Source: Sabellastarte sp. h YS-2021 (Eukaryota; Annelida; Polychaeta; Sabellida; Sabellidae). From it: DNA of 64,000 bases. Of the stretch, positions 24,360 through 36,180 are shown piece after piece; position 1 is the stretch's first letter, and every line of letters begins with the position of its first letter. The stretch spans positions 162,983,609 to 163,047,608 of the forward strand of contig OZ024929.1 in assembly GCA_964017235.1 (NCBI GenBank). Direction: 5' to 3'. The position numbers and the translations under genes are program-made. The notes beneath the pieces were generated by a model. The model worked only from the letters and a program-made list of their open reading frames with translations. It made no database searches and was not told the DNA's origin.

Positions 24360-24549
24360 CTAAAATAAAAACCAATTTAAAAAAAAAATTCAAAGTACAA
24401 ATCCGTACAAACATATTATAAATGAGAACAAGCATTCTGACGCATGCATTTATCTCCCACCATATAAATTAGATGTACTAAAGATAGTGGAATATAAATT
24501 TTCTTTTGAGATGGAGGCACATGTAGAAGTAACAAGCTTAATGTTTGAT
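24360..24549. other. Start of receptor intron 2
   Basis: Begins with the acceptor TTTTATTTTAG (minus strand). The ATIR-like ATCTCCC at about 24452 starts the next element. Confidence 0.5.
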
Positions 24550-26444
24550 TGCAATACTTATAAAGACAAAAGGCATTTACTCATTTTAGTAGCTATTACT
24601 CTGCCATCCAAAGAGCTACAGTTCTGCAACTTTATTATGCAGTAGATCAACCCAAACTAGGTAAGGACATATTTAGAAAAAATTGCCTATTTGTAACACT
24701 TTTAAAGATAAAAGACATTTACTCATTTTAGTGGCTATCACTCTGCCATCCAAAGAGCTACAGTTCTGCAACCTCACTATGTGGTAGATCATCCAAAAGT
24801 AGGTGAATGACTTATTTAGAAGAAATTGCCTATCTGTAATACTTTTAGAGATAAAAGACATTTATTCATTTTAGTAGCTATTACTCAGCTATCCAAAGAG
24901 CTACAGTTCTGCAACCTCACTATGTGGTAGATCATCCAACAGTAGGTGAATGACTTATTTAGAAGAAATTGCCTACATGTAATACTTTTAGAGAAAAAAG
25001 ACATTTACTCATTTTAGTAGCTATTACTCAGTTATCCAAAGAACTACAGTTCTGCAACTTCACTATGTGGTAGATCACACAAAAGTAGGTGAATGACTTA
25101 TTTAGAAGAAATCGCCTACCTGTAATACTTTTAGCGATAAAAGACATTTACTCATTTTAGTAGCTATTACTCAGCTATCCAAAGAGCTGCAGTTTTGCAA
25201 CCTCACTATGTGGTAGATCATCCAAAAGTAGGTGAATGACTTATTTAGAAGAAATTGCCTATCTGTAATCCTTTTAGAGATAAAAGACATTTACTCATTT
25301 TGGTAGCTATTACTCAGTTATCCAAAGAGCTACAGTTCTGCAACTACACTATGTGGTAGATCACATAAAAGTAGGTGAATGACTTATTTTGAAGAAATTG
25401 CCTACCTATAATACTTTTAGAGATAAAAGACATTTACTCATTTTAGTAGCTATTACTCAGCTATCTAATCACTTATCTATTGACCTACATCTGCAAAAGC
25501 AACAAAAATATAAAGGACACAGGACAAGTAAGCTTATCAAAAACTAGATGAATAACAAATGAAAAGATATGCCTAACTTTAGTACTTGTGAAGGTATTTG
25601 ACATTTATTTTCATCATAATTTTGCTACAAATAAGAAAATAGCTATTGCTCACTTATGACATGCAATGCAACCCCAAACGATATACCATCTCATAATTAA
25701 GTAAAAAGTAGCTGAACAAATTATTTTAGGAAAATACTGTAGCTGCGGTAGTTTTGGAGTTACAATGGATTTACTCAACAGTCACAATGTCAAAGTAGCT
25801 ATTACTCAGCTGTCCAGTGTGCAACAGGTTTGCTACTTTACTATCTGATAGCTCATTAAAAACTAGATGAATAACATATTTGAAAAGAATTCCCTAATTT
25901 TAATACTTTTGAAGATATTTGACATTTACTGATGTCATTATTTGCTAAAAATAAGAAAATAGCTATTACTGACTAATGGCATGCAATAGAACCCCCAACT
26001 ATATGCCATCTTATAGTTAAGGACAAAGTAGCTGAAAAACATATTTTAGGAAAATACTCTAACTGAACTAGTTTTGGAGTTACAATGGATTTACTCAACT
26101 GTAGAATTTCAAAGTAGCTATTACTTGGCTATCCAATGTGCAACAAATCTTTACTATGTGATAGTTTATCAAAAAGTAGATGAATAACATATTTGAAAAG
26201 AATTCCCTAACTTAAATACTTTGAAGATATTTGACATTTACTTATGTCATTATTTTGCTACAAATAAGAAAATAGCTATTACTCACTAATGGCACCTCAA
26301 ACTATGTACCATCTTATAGCTAAGGACAAATTAGCTTTGGAGAAATCTGCGTGACTAACTAATGCACGCACACACACACGCACGCACACACATACAGGCA
26401 TCATTTCATAATCTCCCTCCTGGGCTAAAGCCCGGCGGGAGATA
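24440..26444 (-). mobile_element. HINE family with ATCTCCCGCC termini and two arrays
   Basis: High end: palindrome ATCTCCC ... GGGCTAAAGCCC ... GGGAGAT at 26412-26443. Low end: half-copy ATCTCCCACC at 24452. Between them are about seven units of about 144 bp (24550-25470; ATTTACTCATTTTAGTAGC, CACTATGTGGTAGATCA) and about 2.5 units of 300-320 bp (25540-26330; AAAATAGCTATTACTCAC). A (CACG/CA)n stretch is at 26365-26392. The CTAG end was not seen. A related start lies at 50386 (ATCTCCCGCC). Confidence 0.65.
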
Positions 26445-27150
26445 ACAAGGTACTTATGGAAGCATGTAGAGATTCCCAGCATTAATTAATCCAAAATTAC
26501 AACAAAATTTATTTTGTTTTTATGAGATACTTGTCATAATTAAAAGAAACACTAATCAGGTAATTTCAAACTAAAGTAGTGCGTCCCCAAAAAGTGCTCT
26601 CTCAGAATCATTAGACTTAATTGGAAATAGGACACTTAGTTAAAAGTAGCTGCAACCTTCAAAAAGTAACAGGATAAAATCTATTTTGGGGTCATGTGAC
26701 CAAGGATGCCAAATAGGCATTGAGTTGATATTTCACATGTGGGATACAAAGATCTTGGTAAACAGCTAAAATTTGCTCTAAAACACTCTATCCCACTTTA
26801 TTTTGGCAATACTGTCCACTTTTTTTTAAAATCACTATTACCTAGTCCTAGGAATTATCCCATCTCAACCCCTCAAATCTGAGGGAAGGCTTATCTGCTC
26901 CCCCACTGGAAGTGTTTATGTTATCTGAAGACCATGTAATTAATAGCCCATCATCTGCATGTGTCTTGTGGTTGTAAATGACTGCTCTCTCATACAAAAT
27001 GTGTTGCCAGTACTGGGAGAAAGCAAGTATACTTATGAAACCACATTTAGTTGTTGAATAAGTGAATATAAAAACAAGCATGTACAGTGTTTCTAGCTTT
27101 TTCATTCACTATGTGATGAACGACTTGTAGTGCTATTGTTACACACATTT
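26445..27150. other. Receptor intron 2, no gene seen
   Basis: A stretch at about 26865-26905 (CCCCTCAAATCTGAGGGAAG) is matched in reverse at about 30210-30230, so part of it is a dispersed repeat. Nothing coding was recognised. Confidence 0.35.
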
Positions 27151-27600
27151 ATTATCTCCACCAAGGAGGTATTGTTTTCATGACCATTTGTTTGTCAGCA
27201 GGATTACACAAGTACTAATGATTGGACCTTCCTTTAAAATGTCAAAAGCTGGGTCATGGTCTAACTTAGATTCCATTAAATTATCAGGCCTGGATGTTTC
27301 TTAATTATTTTTATAAATTTTTAGGTGGGTTGCATGTAACCAACCCACCTATTAGATTGATGTGTCCGACGTCTGTCCATCCACATTTTTCGTTTTTGGA
27401 CTCTAACTCGAAAACAGTTTGACCAATCTACTTCAAACTTGACAGGGAGATAGATCACCATAATGGCTAGGTTCCTTTCGAAACTGGTGTAATTCCATCC
27501 TTTCGTTTGTCCGTTTGTTTGTCCATCCATCTGTCCTTCCACATTTTTGTTTCCGGACTCTAACTCGAAAACGGTTTCAGTATTGAGTAAATCACTTAAA
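27151..27600 (+). repeat. Two HINE-like 5' termini in plus orientation
   Basis: TTATCTCCACCAAGGAGGTA at 27151-27170 is a terminal palindrome with its body to the right. A second palindrome, GGTGGGTTG/CAACCCACC, is at 27323-27350 and is followed by the GTTTTTGGACTCTAACTCGA block also seen at 1-200. These are the only clearly plus-oriented HINE ends in the window. Confidence 0.55.
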
Positions 27601-27975
27601 ATCGTTACTTGAAAACTATTGCATTTAGAGTATTTTGTTTAAATATGATGTTCACCCACTTTTGAGTCAGCCATAACACAGTAAAATTGTAGACCTGTTG
27701 CCCATTGTATATACTAAATATGAAATAAATCTGAAAGAAACTGTGCCCTATAGCTTGAACACAAGCAATAATCAAATTTTTTTGATGTTTTTGACTCTCC
27801 AGAGCATAATTTTGACTCCTGGTCAACCAAAACAAAAGGGTGGCCAGATCTCTGCCATAGCAAGCCACTTGCAAATGAAATGTGGCTTGTAGGTTGAACA
27901 CAAGAAATCTCTGCGGACGCGGGCGATGACTGTGCATGATCCATAGTATCCCCGCTTTTGTGTCTGATACATTGA
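27590..27975 (-). repeat. Satellite remnant plus HINE end
   Basis: 27590-27700 is a reversed piece of the CTATGC/AACTGATTTACTC satellite. A GTATCCCCG ... GATAC terminus at 27949-27974, preceded by a GCGGACGCGGG stretch, matches the high end of the 14954-17728 element. The other end is missing. Confidence 0.5.
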
Positions 27976-28298
27976 TGGAGGTACAGTTTCTTTTCTTGAT
28001 GTACACATGATCTAGCAAGGAACCATAATCTCTTGTGGGTGCTTTAATAAGGCTGTTCCAACTTTGCGATTATATGTCTATTGCAGGCTAATTGTAAGTT
28101 GATTTTCCAATCCTAAGTCAGTCCTATTACACTTGTTTCAATCGTTTTACAATCATTAACATGTCAGTCGTAAACTTTTTTCCCCAGGCAGCAATTTCAA
28201 AAGGATTGAGTTTTAGCATTGTGTGTACAAATTGTGTGTACAAATGCTGAAATGCAAAAAGAGTGTCCGATTCTCAAAAGAAGCCATCCCAAAGGCAA

Positions 28299-29028
28299 CT
28301 AGACCTACGCATCGGAGAACTGATGCAAATTTGTATCCACCGAAAAGACAACTCACCAAAGCCAGTGAACCATTGTTTGACTTTGAAGGAGGGGCCCAAG
28401 GTCAAATCTGAAAACATCAGAAGATTCCCAGCCCATGACCTCCTATAAGTTGGTTTCATATTGCAAACCTCTAGGACCAATAATAAACCAGTTATCAGCA
28501 CTTTTAGGTTTGGGTATCCTCGTTCGACCTTGAAGGAGGGGTCCAAGGTCAAATCTGACCACATCAAAAGATTCCCAGCCCATGATTTCCTATAGGTTGG
28601 TTTACCATCCCAAAACTGTAGGACCAATAATAAGGGAGATATAAGCACTTTTTATGACTAACAAAGAAACGCCCGTGGCTGCCATCTTGTTTTTCAAAAT
28701 GAGGCCAAAAATATTCCCAGTCAAGATTTTGTAATGAGGAACATACCCTGCGAATTTGAGATCTCTACCTATAATACCCTTTGTTCTTGAGGGCCACCAA
28801 ATATCCTTGCTGAAAGTCGAGAAATTGCCCATGGTGGCCATCTTGTTTTCAAAATGAGGCCAAAAATATTCCCAGACAAGATTTTATGGTTATGAATATA
28901 TCCTACAAATTTGAGAAGGCTAGCTTTAATATTTTTTTCATTGGAGCGGTATTGGTGAAATCTCTCTAGATACTGCGGCGGCGGCGTAACGAAGTGAAAT
29001 CCATAGTATAGCATCCGGTGGATACAAA
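28299..29028 (-). mobile_element. HINE, complete, about 730 bp
   Basis: Low end: CTAG at 28299-28302, hairpin GCATCGGAGAACTGATGC, then GTATCCACCG. High end: palindrome around GTATAGCATCCGGTGGATAC at 29007-29026. It contains two copies of a 'GTCAAATCTGA ... AAGATTCCCAGCCCATGA' repeat and two of a 'TTCAAAATGAGGCCAAAAAT' repeat, and a (CGG)n stretch near 28975. Fragments of the same family lie at 36660-37010 and 48422-48983. Confidence 0.75.
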
Positions 29029-29176
29029 TATTGGGATTGCAATGCATAGGATTGTAATGCGATTGACTTAGGATTAAATAGATTGGCTTGTGATTATTGC
29101 AATGAATTTGACCTGCCCAATATATAGCGATCCAGTTTAATCATAGTTGCACATTGTTTAATCTTTGCAACAGTAA

Positions 29177-29195
29177 GGGGGGGGGGGGGGGGGGG
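29177..29195. repeat. G19 homopolymer
   Basis: A run of 19 G, possibly an assembly or sequencing weak spot. It lies in the receptor's second intron. Confidence 0.9.
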
Positions 29196-29199
29196 CTCA

Positions 29200-30779
29200 T
29201 ATATGTGTCAGACATTTCTGTTTCCACGAATTTGTAATCGTAAATTGATCGGAAGTCAATCTTTTGCAATCGTAATTTGTTCTTTTACAATTACATTCAC
29301 TGTAAGTTGAACCTTACACATTTGCATGGATCGGACATCAATCTTATTAAGAATTGCAAGTAAATCTTTCAAATGATAACTCAATCTTTGTAATTGTAAA
29401 TCAGTCTTTTGTCTTTTTCTTTCTTTGTTTGTGTTAGCTGGATTATGCTGCTTAGATATTCATGAAAAAATTTTAACATTGGTCTTGGTCCAACTTAGAT
29501 CCCTGTAAATTTTGATCTGATCAAGATCACAAAGCTTTTAATGGTACTTTGCCATGTCATCCAGGGGATACACTGGCTCAAATCAATGCATTTTCTAGTT
29601 ATTATTACATGCCTTGGCAGAGGTTTGTGTTCTCTGAATGCTATTGTTTACATTACAAGATGCTAGTGACAAATGGGCCAACATCGCTCTATCTGTGTAT
29701 AACACAATGCATTCCTATGAGCACTAATTAAATTTGGTTGAAGGACAAAAAGTTTTCATTGTCATTAATTAATATATTCCTGAGAATCTTCCGGGCTAGG
29801 CACATTTTCTTAAGTTCAAATTTGCATCCTATCATCTGTGGATGACCCCCCCCCCCCAAAAAAAAAAAAAAAAAAATCAGTAAAGAAAATATTACACATC
29901 CTTAACCACTGCACAAATTCATCTATTCCTTAAATTAAAAATTGCCCCAAATGTTTTACACGACTTTGTTTAATCCAGCTTCAAACTAAAAAGCTTGCAT
30001 GGTTGCAGAAAGATCAAGTAAAATGATACATGAAATACTCCTGTACACAACTTTATAAAAAAGGCTATTTAGTGTGATGTACTATGTGAAATACTGGATT
30101 ACAGTTAGACAAGAAAACCCAGATGTGAAATCATTTGTGGTTTGTGGCAATTTATTATCAGCACCCTACCTAGTTAAAATAAACACAGTCAGAGGGGTAG
30201 CAGATAGACCTTCCCTCAGATTTGAGGGACTTGGATGGTATAATTCCAAGGACTGTATTAGGATCATGTTTTCCAAAGATGCTGAAATATGTAATTATGT
30301 AAAAGTAGATTGCTCACACACATGCGGAGCCCTACTTGATCCAAAATTTGCTTTAAATCATGCCATCTCACTCTGTTGTTAAGATATCAGCCATTTTCGA
30401 AAAAAAATAACCTTAAAACACCCAATTATGGATAAACTGCTTTTCACATATGATGCACAACACATTTTAGACAGCCCTAGTAGTTCAAAGATATCGGTCA
30501 TTTTTAAAAAAATTATTTTTGGGTCATGTGACTGAATGATGTCCAAATATAGAAAAAGTGTGAAACACCCACTAGGGGAGTTCTGCATTCTATGAGAGTA
30601 TTCCAAGATTTGATTTTTACCAAAAAGGTATGGGGGGGAAACTAAAATTCTTTAATCGGTTTTATTTTCTACATTTGAGATTTAACGACTGATACTAAGA
30701 TTATATTTTGTTACAACAAATATTTTTTTTTGTTTTTCACAGACAACCTTTATTTGAGTATATTATAATAAACTATTGT
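29200..30779. other. Receptor intron 2, no gene seen
   Basis: 29030-29420 has many ATTGCAAT/AATCGTAA words that partly complement 28040-28190, suggesting an older inverted-repeat element around the HINE at 28299-29028. An ORF at 30074-30382 has no recognised domain. Confidence 0.35.
29846..29876. repeat. C12-A19 tract
   Basis: Twelve C followed directly by nineteen A; simple sequence in the second intron. Confidence 0.9.
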
Positions 30780-31213
30780 TCGTGAAAAAAAAACATAACC
30801 TGAAAATTTGGTGAAAATCCGTGCATGGGTTTAGGCTGTGGAACACCACAAACATTAAGACCCAATAATTTAAAAGTGTTGCTATGGCAACAATTGTTTG
30901 TTACCAGATACCTTCCAAAACCTAATCAGCTCTAGATCCTCTTAAGGTACACATACCCTGAAAATTTGGTGAAAATCCATTCATGGGTTTAGGCTCTGGA
31001 ACAACCACAAACTTAAGACCAAAGCGATGACATGGCAACAGTTGTGGCCACATACCCAAAAAAAACTAATCAGCTCTAGATTCTTTTAGGGTAAACATAC
31101 ACTGAAAATTTGGGTTTAGGCAATCGAACATCCACAAGCTTTATGCCTACCGTCGACGACGCCCGGACGGCGCAGGGGACAACTATAACCCCAGCCTTTA
31201 TGGGCATGGGTTA
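30780..31213 (-). repeat. HINE family G remnant
   Basis: Repeats of 'CTGAAAATTTGGTGAAAATCC', 'GTGTTGCTATGGCAACA' and 'CCTAATCAGCTCTAGAT' end in a terminal palindrome, AACCCCAGCC ... GGGCATGGGTT, at 31182-31211. The same array fills 39440-40455. The left end is truncated. It abuts the receptor exon 2 donor. Confidence 0.65.
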
Positions 31214-31224
31214 AAAATACTTAC

Positions 31225-31543
31225 ATGAAGTATTGGTATGAGGTGTATCATATTGTGTGAATCAACAACATGAAATAAATAATCTCTAGCATTATGCGAA
31301 GTAAAGGCTAAATAGGTGCTATTGTGGCATGGAACTTCTGCAAAGGCATTGTCTTCTTTATTAAAATACCAACGGACAGACTTTTGAAGCATTTGTCCAG
31401 GAAAAGTGTAAGTGAAATGGAATGTTATACCACCAACACACTTATAGCCAAGTTTTACATCAATCTTTTTGTTATCATCTGATTTTCGAAAGCTCCACCT
31501 CAATGGGAGATTTTTGATAATTTCCACATTTGCCCATGTGTAC
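31225..31543 (-). CDS. Receptor exon 2
   Basis: An internal exon of 319 bases: one base completing an Arg codon, then 106 codons with no stop, starting YTWANVEIIKNLP and ending MIHLIPILH. The acceptor TTTTTTATCTTTTCAG and the donor GTAAGT are strong. It encodes extracellular sequence between the CUB-like part and the lectin-like part. YTWANVE followed by one or two cysteines (GYKCVGG, EVPCHNS) is faintly reminiscent of a C-type-lectin fold, but I would not assert it. Phases fit exon 1 (2/1) and exon 3 (0/0). Confidence 0.85.
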
Positions 31544-31619
31544 CTGAAAAGATAAAAAAAACTTTGTAATCATTGTTTTCAAAAAGCTAACAAGAGATCA
31601 GTCTGTAGAATCAATTCAA

Positions 31620-31846
31620 TTTTTGAGTTATCTGTCTTTAAAAATTACATTTCATGGATCCAGAAGATCCAGATAGTGATCCGGATCACTCCCAAAATTG
31701 AATCATTTCTTCCTTTCATCTTTTGCAGACATATTCTGAAAATTTTATCAAAATCCGTCCATAAGTTTTTGAGTTATCTTGTTCACAAACAAACTCACAA
31801 ACCTACAAACCCAGGCAAAAACATAACCTCCTTGGCGGAGGTAAAA
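31620..31846 (-). repeat. Single GGATCC-array unit with ACCTCC palindromic terminus
   Basis: One unit of the 14954-17728-type array (CATGGATCCAGAAGATCC at about 31652). It ends with a terminal palindrome ACCTCCTTGGCGGAGGT at 31826-31842. A similar degraded terminus is at about 59228-59245. It lies in receptor intron 1. Confidence 0.65.
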
Positions 31847-31889
31847 AAGATTCTGTGAGCTCTAGTGAAGAATGTCAAGATGAAAAGAT

Positions 31890-33530
31890 GAAAATAGCAT
31901 CAGAAATGCCCATACCCCACAGCCTGGGAAAATAGTTTTCAACACCACGAGATATAGAAGTAGTGAAATAGTACACAGATTGGGATACTTTCAGAGCAGT
32001 GTTAGTGTCCAAATAATATTTAGGTAGAGAAAATAACATCTAAGAGAAAGAAATTGCATGTAAAGAATATTAAGTATTAAAACAAGACAATTCAGTAAAC
32101 TAAAAATTATGAAGCTTTAAGACTTCTCCCATTATGATTTTCATTTCTATGGTCGAATTATGGTTTGGATGTTTTGAATATTACCCATACATACAGATGT
32201 AGCAATACATGCTTTTATGTGGAATTGGGGCAAAACCTGTGGCTCACTTGATGCAATACAATCTGTTACAATGGGAAGTTGCAAAAGTAAAACAGTTAAT
32301 GACTTCTAATATGACTTTAACAGTGCTTAATCTACACCAAAAGACACCCAAAGGTGCAACAACCAAGATTCAAGTAAAAAGATATAACAGAGATATAAGA
32401 GAGATAAATAGTATCAGAAATCCTCGTAGAGACATAAAATAGCATCAGATATGCAAGATCAAAGGTCAAATCCATGTCACACCATGACGTTGCACACATA
32501 TAACCATTGACCAATGTCCCTACCAAATATCAACTTCCTACACCTTATGGTTTCCAAAATATAGCCCAGACAAGGTATTATAGGTCAAGGTCACTACAGC
32601 AAGGTCAAAGGTCAAATCAAGGTCACACCATGACGTTTTACATCTACACACCCTAGCCAATGTCCCTCCTCAGTATCAACTTCCTACACCTTACAGTTTC
32701 CAAGATATACCCCGGATATGATTTTATAGGTCAAGGTCACTACGGCAAGGTCAAAGGTCAAATCAAGGTCACGCCATGACGTTGCACACCTACACCCCTA
32801 ACAAATGTCCATATCAAGTATCAACTTCCTACACCTTACAGTTTCCGAGATATAGCCCGGACAAGATTTTATAGGTCAAGGTCACTACGGCAAGGTCAAA
32901 GATCAAATCAAGGTCAGACCATGACGTTGCACACCTACACCCCCTAACCAATATCCCTACCAAGTATCCACTTCCTACACCTTACAGTTTCCGAGATATA
33001 GCCCGGACAAGATTTTATAGGTCAAGGTCACTACGGCAAGGTCAAATCAAGGTCACACTATGACGTTACACACCTACACCCTCTAACCAATATCCCAACC
33101 AAGTTTCAACTTCCTACACCTTACAGTTTCCGAGATATAGAGCAGACAAGATTTTATAGGTCAAGGTCACTACAGCAAGGTCAAAGGTCAAACCAAGGTC
33201 ACACCATGACGTTGCACACCTACACCCCTTAACCAATGTTCCTACCAAGTATCAACTTTCTACACCTTACAGTTTCCGAGATGTAGCCCGGACAAGATTT
33301 TCAAACTCAAAGTCACTACGGCAAGGTCAAAGGTCAAATCAAGATCAGACCATGACGTTGCACACCTACACCCCCTAACCAGTGTCCCTACCAAGTACCC
33401 TATTACACCTTACAGTTTCTGAGATACAGCCGGGACAAACTTTTTCCCGCGCCCGGCCACCCAACCGCCCATCCAGACACCATGGGTGAAAACAATACCC
33501 TGACAGCCCTTAAGGGCTGTGGGGTAAAAA
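31890..33530 (-). mobile_element. HINE family A copy in receptor intron 1
   Basis: Low end: AATAGCATCAGAAATGCCC then ATACCCCACAGCC. High end: ACAGCCCTTAAGGGCTGT followed by GGGGTA. It contains the left block with the conserved short ORF (from 32209) and about seven array units of about 146 bp (32460-33420). Exact AGGTCAAAGGTCA occurs at about 32602, 32748, 33177 and 33326, and TCAAGGTCA repeatedly. It makes up about three quarters of the 2.2-kb intron. Confidence 0.82.
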
Positions 33531-33764
33531 ACTTCAAATTTGACCTTTAAAAACGTGACATTAATCTTTAAATTGAGAATAGAAATGTAAAAGTAGGCTT
33601 TGAGTTCTTGAAATGATCAGCCAACATACCAACGTTTAAAGCTCTAGCTAATGTTTTCTGACAGGAAATCTCTATAGGAATCATTCTCATTCAAATCTTA
33701 TTCTACAGTAAACTTTATGCAAATAGACAAAAGCATACAAATTTCAAGTCTTTCTTTTACAAAC

Positions 33765-35998
33765 CTGTATGTAAAGTACTTAGATGACTCTGATAATACT
33801 AAGCCTTCAATTAAGCAACTCTTGTCATGGTTTGGTGAGACTGTTAACTCTTGACCAAGAGTCTGCTGAATAACTCTGTGAGTGATGTGAAAATACGTCC
33901 AGTCCCATTGTACACCTGAATGTGAATTCAACAACTGAAATTGAGCATTTTCAACGTAATCCAACTCAATCAAATAGCTATGCCCTCTGTCTAACATGAT
34001 GGAAGAAGTCGGTCTGACTAAATAGTGCTTAAATTCCATCAAAATGTATAGAACACCACTATGTGGGCACATGCGGTTATAAATGGTGGCATGTTTAACC
34101 ATTTTTAAAAAATACCATTCCCCAGAATCTATCAACTTTAGCTGTCCCTCGTGATAGCCCTCATAGTTGAGAAGCATATATCCAGTGCAATCTTTCTGGT
34201 TTTTTTCATAGCACTGTAATTCTGTGATGCAGTCGGGTGTGGATGCACGCACATCTGTTGGTCCTAAAAACCCCAAAGAACGTTGAAGACGGATGCCTGC
34301 CAGAGAGGTCATGCTACCAAGATGGTAATATATGATTTGTGGCCTGAACCCTGTGGAATTACTTTCCACAGTTGCATATTCTTCTGGATCACCTGTGGTT
34401 CCAAAATAGTCCAACTGGTGCAATAATGTATAACTCAACATCCTGAGTCTTATTACTGCTTTGAAAGTCCCAACTGAGTAGGCTTTGTATGTGTTGAAGC
34501 TTAGTACAACAGAATTATGGATGCTGCCATTACTCTGCCAAGTCATTTCAAATGGATTATTAATATTTTTGCACCAAAATAATTTAACCATTGGTTTAAA
34601 GTGGTGATAATGAAATGCACCGGGATCAGCCATTGAAAACCCTCCATAATCACAAATATTGTCTTGTTCTTGAAAATTCTCTTGAAAAGAACGCAGATTT
34701 ACAAATAATGTGTCTGGACCCTCAAAATGCAGACTCAGAAGCTTTAAAGTTGCCTCAATGGCTGTTCCCTGTGGTACCATTGTTTTCAGTTGATATGAAC
34801 ACTGAACATTGCTCAACCTGTACACCTGGTGGACACCAATCACATATACAAAGCTACCTTTACTGGCCTTTGTTTTTTTCATGTAGCAAATATCTGAATT
34901 AAATCTTGCATTAGTCGCCGAGACATTTACATCAAACTGAACAGGATATTCTTCCTTGTCAGCTGTCATTGTTATCAGAAACTGGTTGGAAGTAGTATGC
35001 ACACTGTAAGATGGTAGCTGGGAGTTGGTATTTTTAATACTAAGGATCAAAGGTGACTTGGTACCTGGTCCATCAAAGATGCTAACTGATAATGACTTTC
35101 CAAATATGTTATTCAATGTCATCGAGCAAGATTGAAAAGGTAGAGCCTTGAAAAACCATTGTCTGATGGCTTTTGTGGCAGCTTGCACACCAAAAGGGAG
35201 CCCAAAAGACAACGTTTTATGGCCACCACCACTTTGAATTGCATAGTCCTGGATAATCGTGGAATTCAGTGTTTCATAGCACGCTCTCCAACTAAAAACT
35301 GTTGCATCGATTTGATATTCATACTTGGAGGTAATATTGACAGAGTTTCCAGTTATAAATACACTTAGAGGTGTAGCATAGCAACCACAGAATGAATATT
35401 GCCTGATAAAATGTATTTTATAGCTCATAAAAAGGGAATTGTCCATACATACACCCCGATACCTGGGCAAGCATAGCTTTACAAATGTAAAGTTGAGGGT
35501 TTTTTGGCTTTGGATAACAATGTGAAGAAACATTATTGTGTCATCAATCTTTTTCAACTTTATTCCAGGAAAATATAAAACAAAACCATTTTCAAAAACT
35601 GAGGTTATTCTGGCTCCAACGGTGGAACAACTCCTTTTGAAATGTATGCCTTCAACAACTGAATGGGATTTTGTACTTTCAAGTGTCTTTTCTTTCTCCT
35701 TATGGAACAAACAGTCACTGTTTTTCTCCAGCCATATGCTTAGGAACATTGCTTGGTAGGCCAGTGGAGACATGTCAACCCCCTTTTCGACAAGAAAAAC
35801 GGATAACCCTGACAGAAAATTGGAAATCCTCTGTTTCTGTATATCTAGATGCTGTACTTGCGAGTGTTGCTGTAGTAAGTCATGCTTTATAACCACGTTA
35901 GGACCAGTTATAACATCACCAGTAATGATTGAGGATGATACACAGCACAGAATACAGCTAAATACGCTTGACAACACGTTCACACAACCCATTCTCAT
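33765..35998 (-). CDS. Receptor exon 1: start, signal peptide, CUB-like extracellular region
   Basis: This exon encodes the first 744 residues plus two bases. ATG at 35998 (MRMGCVNVL) leads into a hydrophobic signal peptide of about 25 residues (VFSCILCCVSS); a second ATG two codons on is equally possible. A CUB-like segment at about 285-362 has SVSIFDGPGTKSPLIL and NQFLITMTADKE. A second CUB-like segment at about 400-520 has CSYQLKT and CDYGGFSM. Several NxS/T glycosylation sites are present. The frame runs past the donor AG|GTTTGT to a stop at 33698, but the donor plus phase fit to exon 2 shows it is spliced. The sequence directly before the ATG (TTTATTTGCTGTTAG) looks like an acceptor, so a 5' UTR exon may exist. 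Confidence 0.88.
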
Positions 35999-36173
35999 CT
36001 AACAGCAAATAAATCTACAGCTCTATACAAGATCATGTATATGTTCACAAACTCTTTCATGTTGTTTTCTATTCTATCAATGGAACAAAACATATCAGTC
36101 CAAGTTATAAACCACATTCACTACTTACCATTTGATTCAGTTGTGATAAAATGCCATGAAATGCAATCACTCA

Positions 36174-36180
36174 TTTTATA
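36174..36180 (-). promoter_or_regulatory. Possible TATA box for the receptor gene
   Basis: TATAAAA on the minus strand, about 176 bases upstream of the first ATG. It would be misleading if an upstream UTR exon exists, as the acceptor-like sequence before the ATG suggests. Confidence 0.25.

Larger units (their letters stand above)
20710..36180 (-). other. Gene model: CUB-LDLa-LRR seven-helix receptor, three coding exons
   Basis: Three exons join without frame loss. Exon 1 ends AG|GTTTGT at 33765. Exon 2 begins after TTTTCAG with G at 31543, completing an AGG codon, and ends CAT|GTAAGT at 31225. Exon 3 begins after TTTTATTTTAG with GAT at 24359, in phase 0. The product is 744 + 1 + 106 + 1079, about 1930 residues. 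Intron 1 (2221 bp) and intron 2 (6865 bp) are mostly repeats. The order signal peptide, CUB-like, LDLa, LRR, 7TM is that of GRL101-like receptors (first described in the snail Lymnaea), a large orphan group in lophotrochozoans. The ligand is unknown. Confidence 0.85.

Noticed and set aside
27605-28018. 137-codon minus-strand ORF
   Set aside because: It covers a reversed satellite remnant and a HINE terminus; translation has no domain.
3484-33530. HINE-A copies as classical TIR MITEs (TACCCCACAGCC facing GGCTGTGGGGTA)
   Set aside because: One end is a full palindrome and the other a subterminal half-copy followed by a hairpin, and no target duplication is visible; asymmetric-TIR Helentron-like elements fit better.
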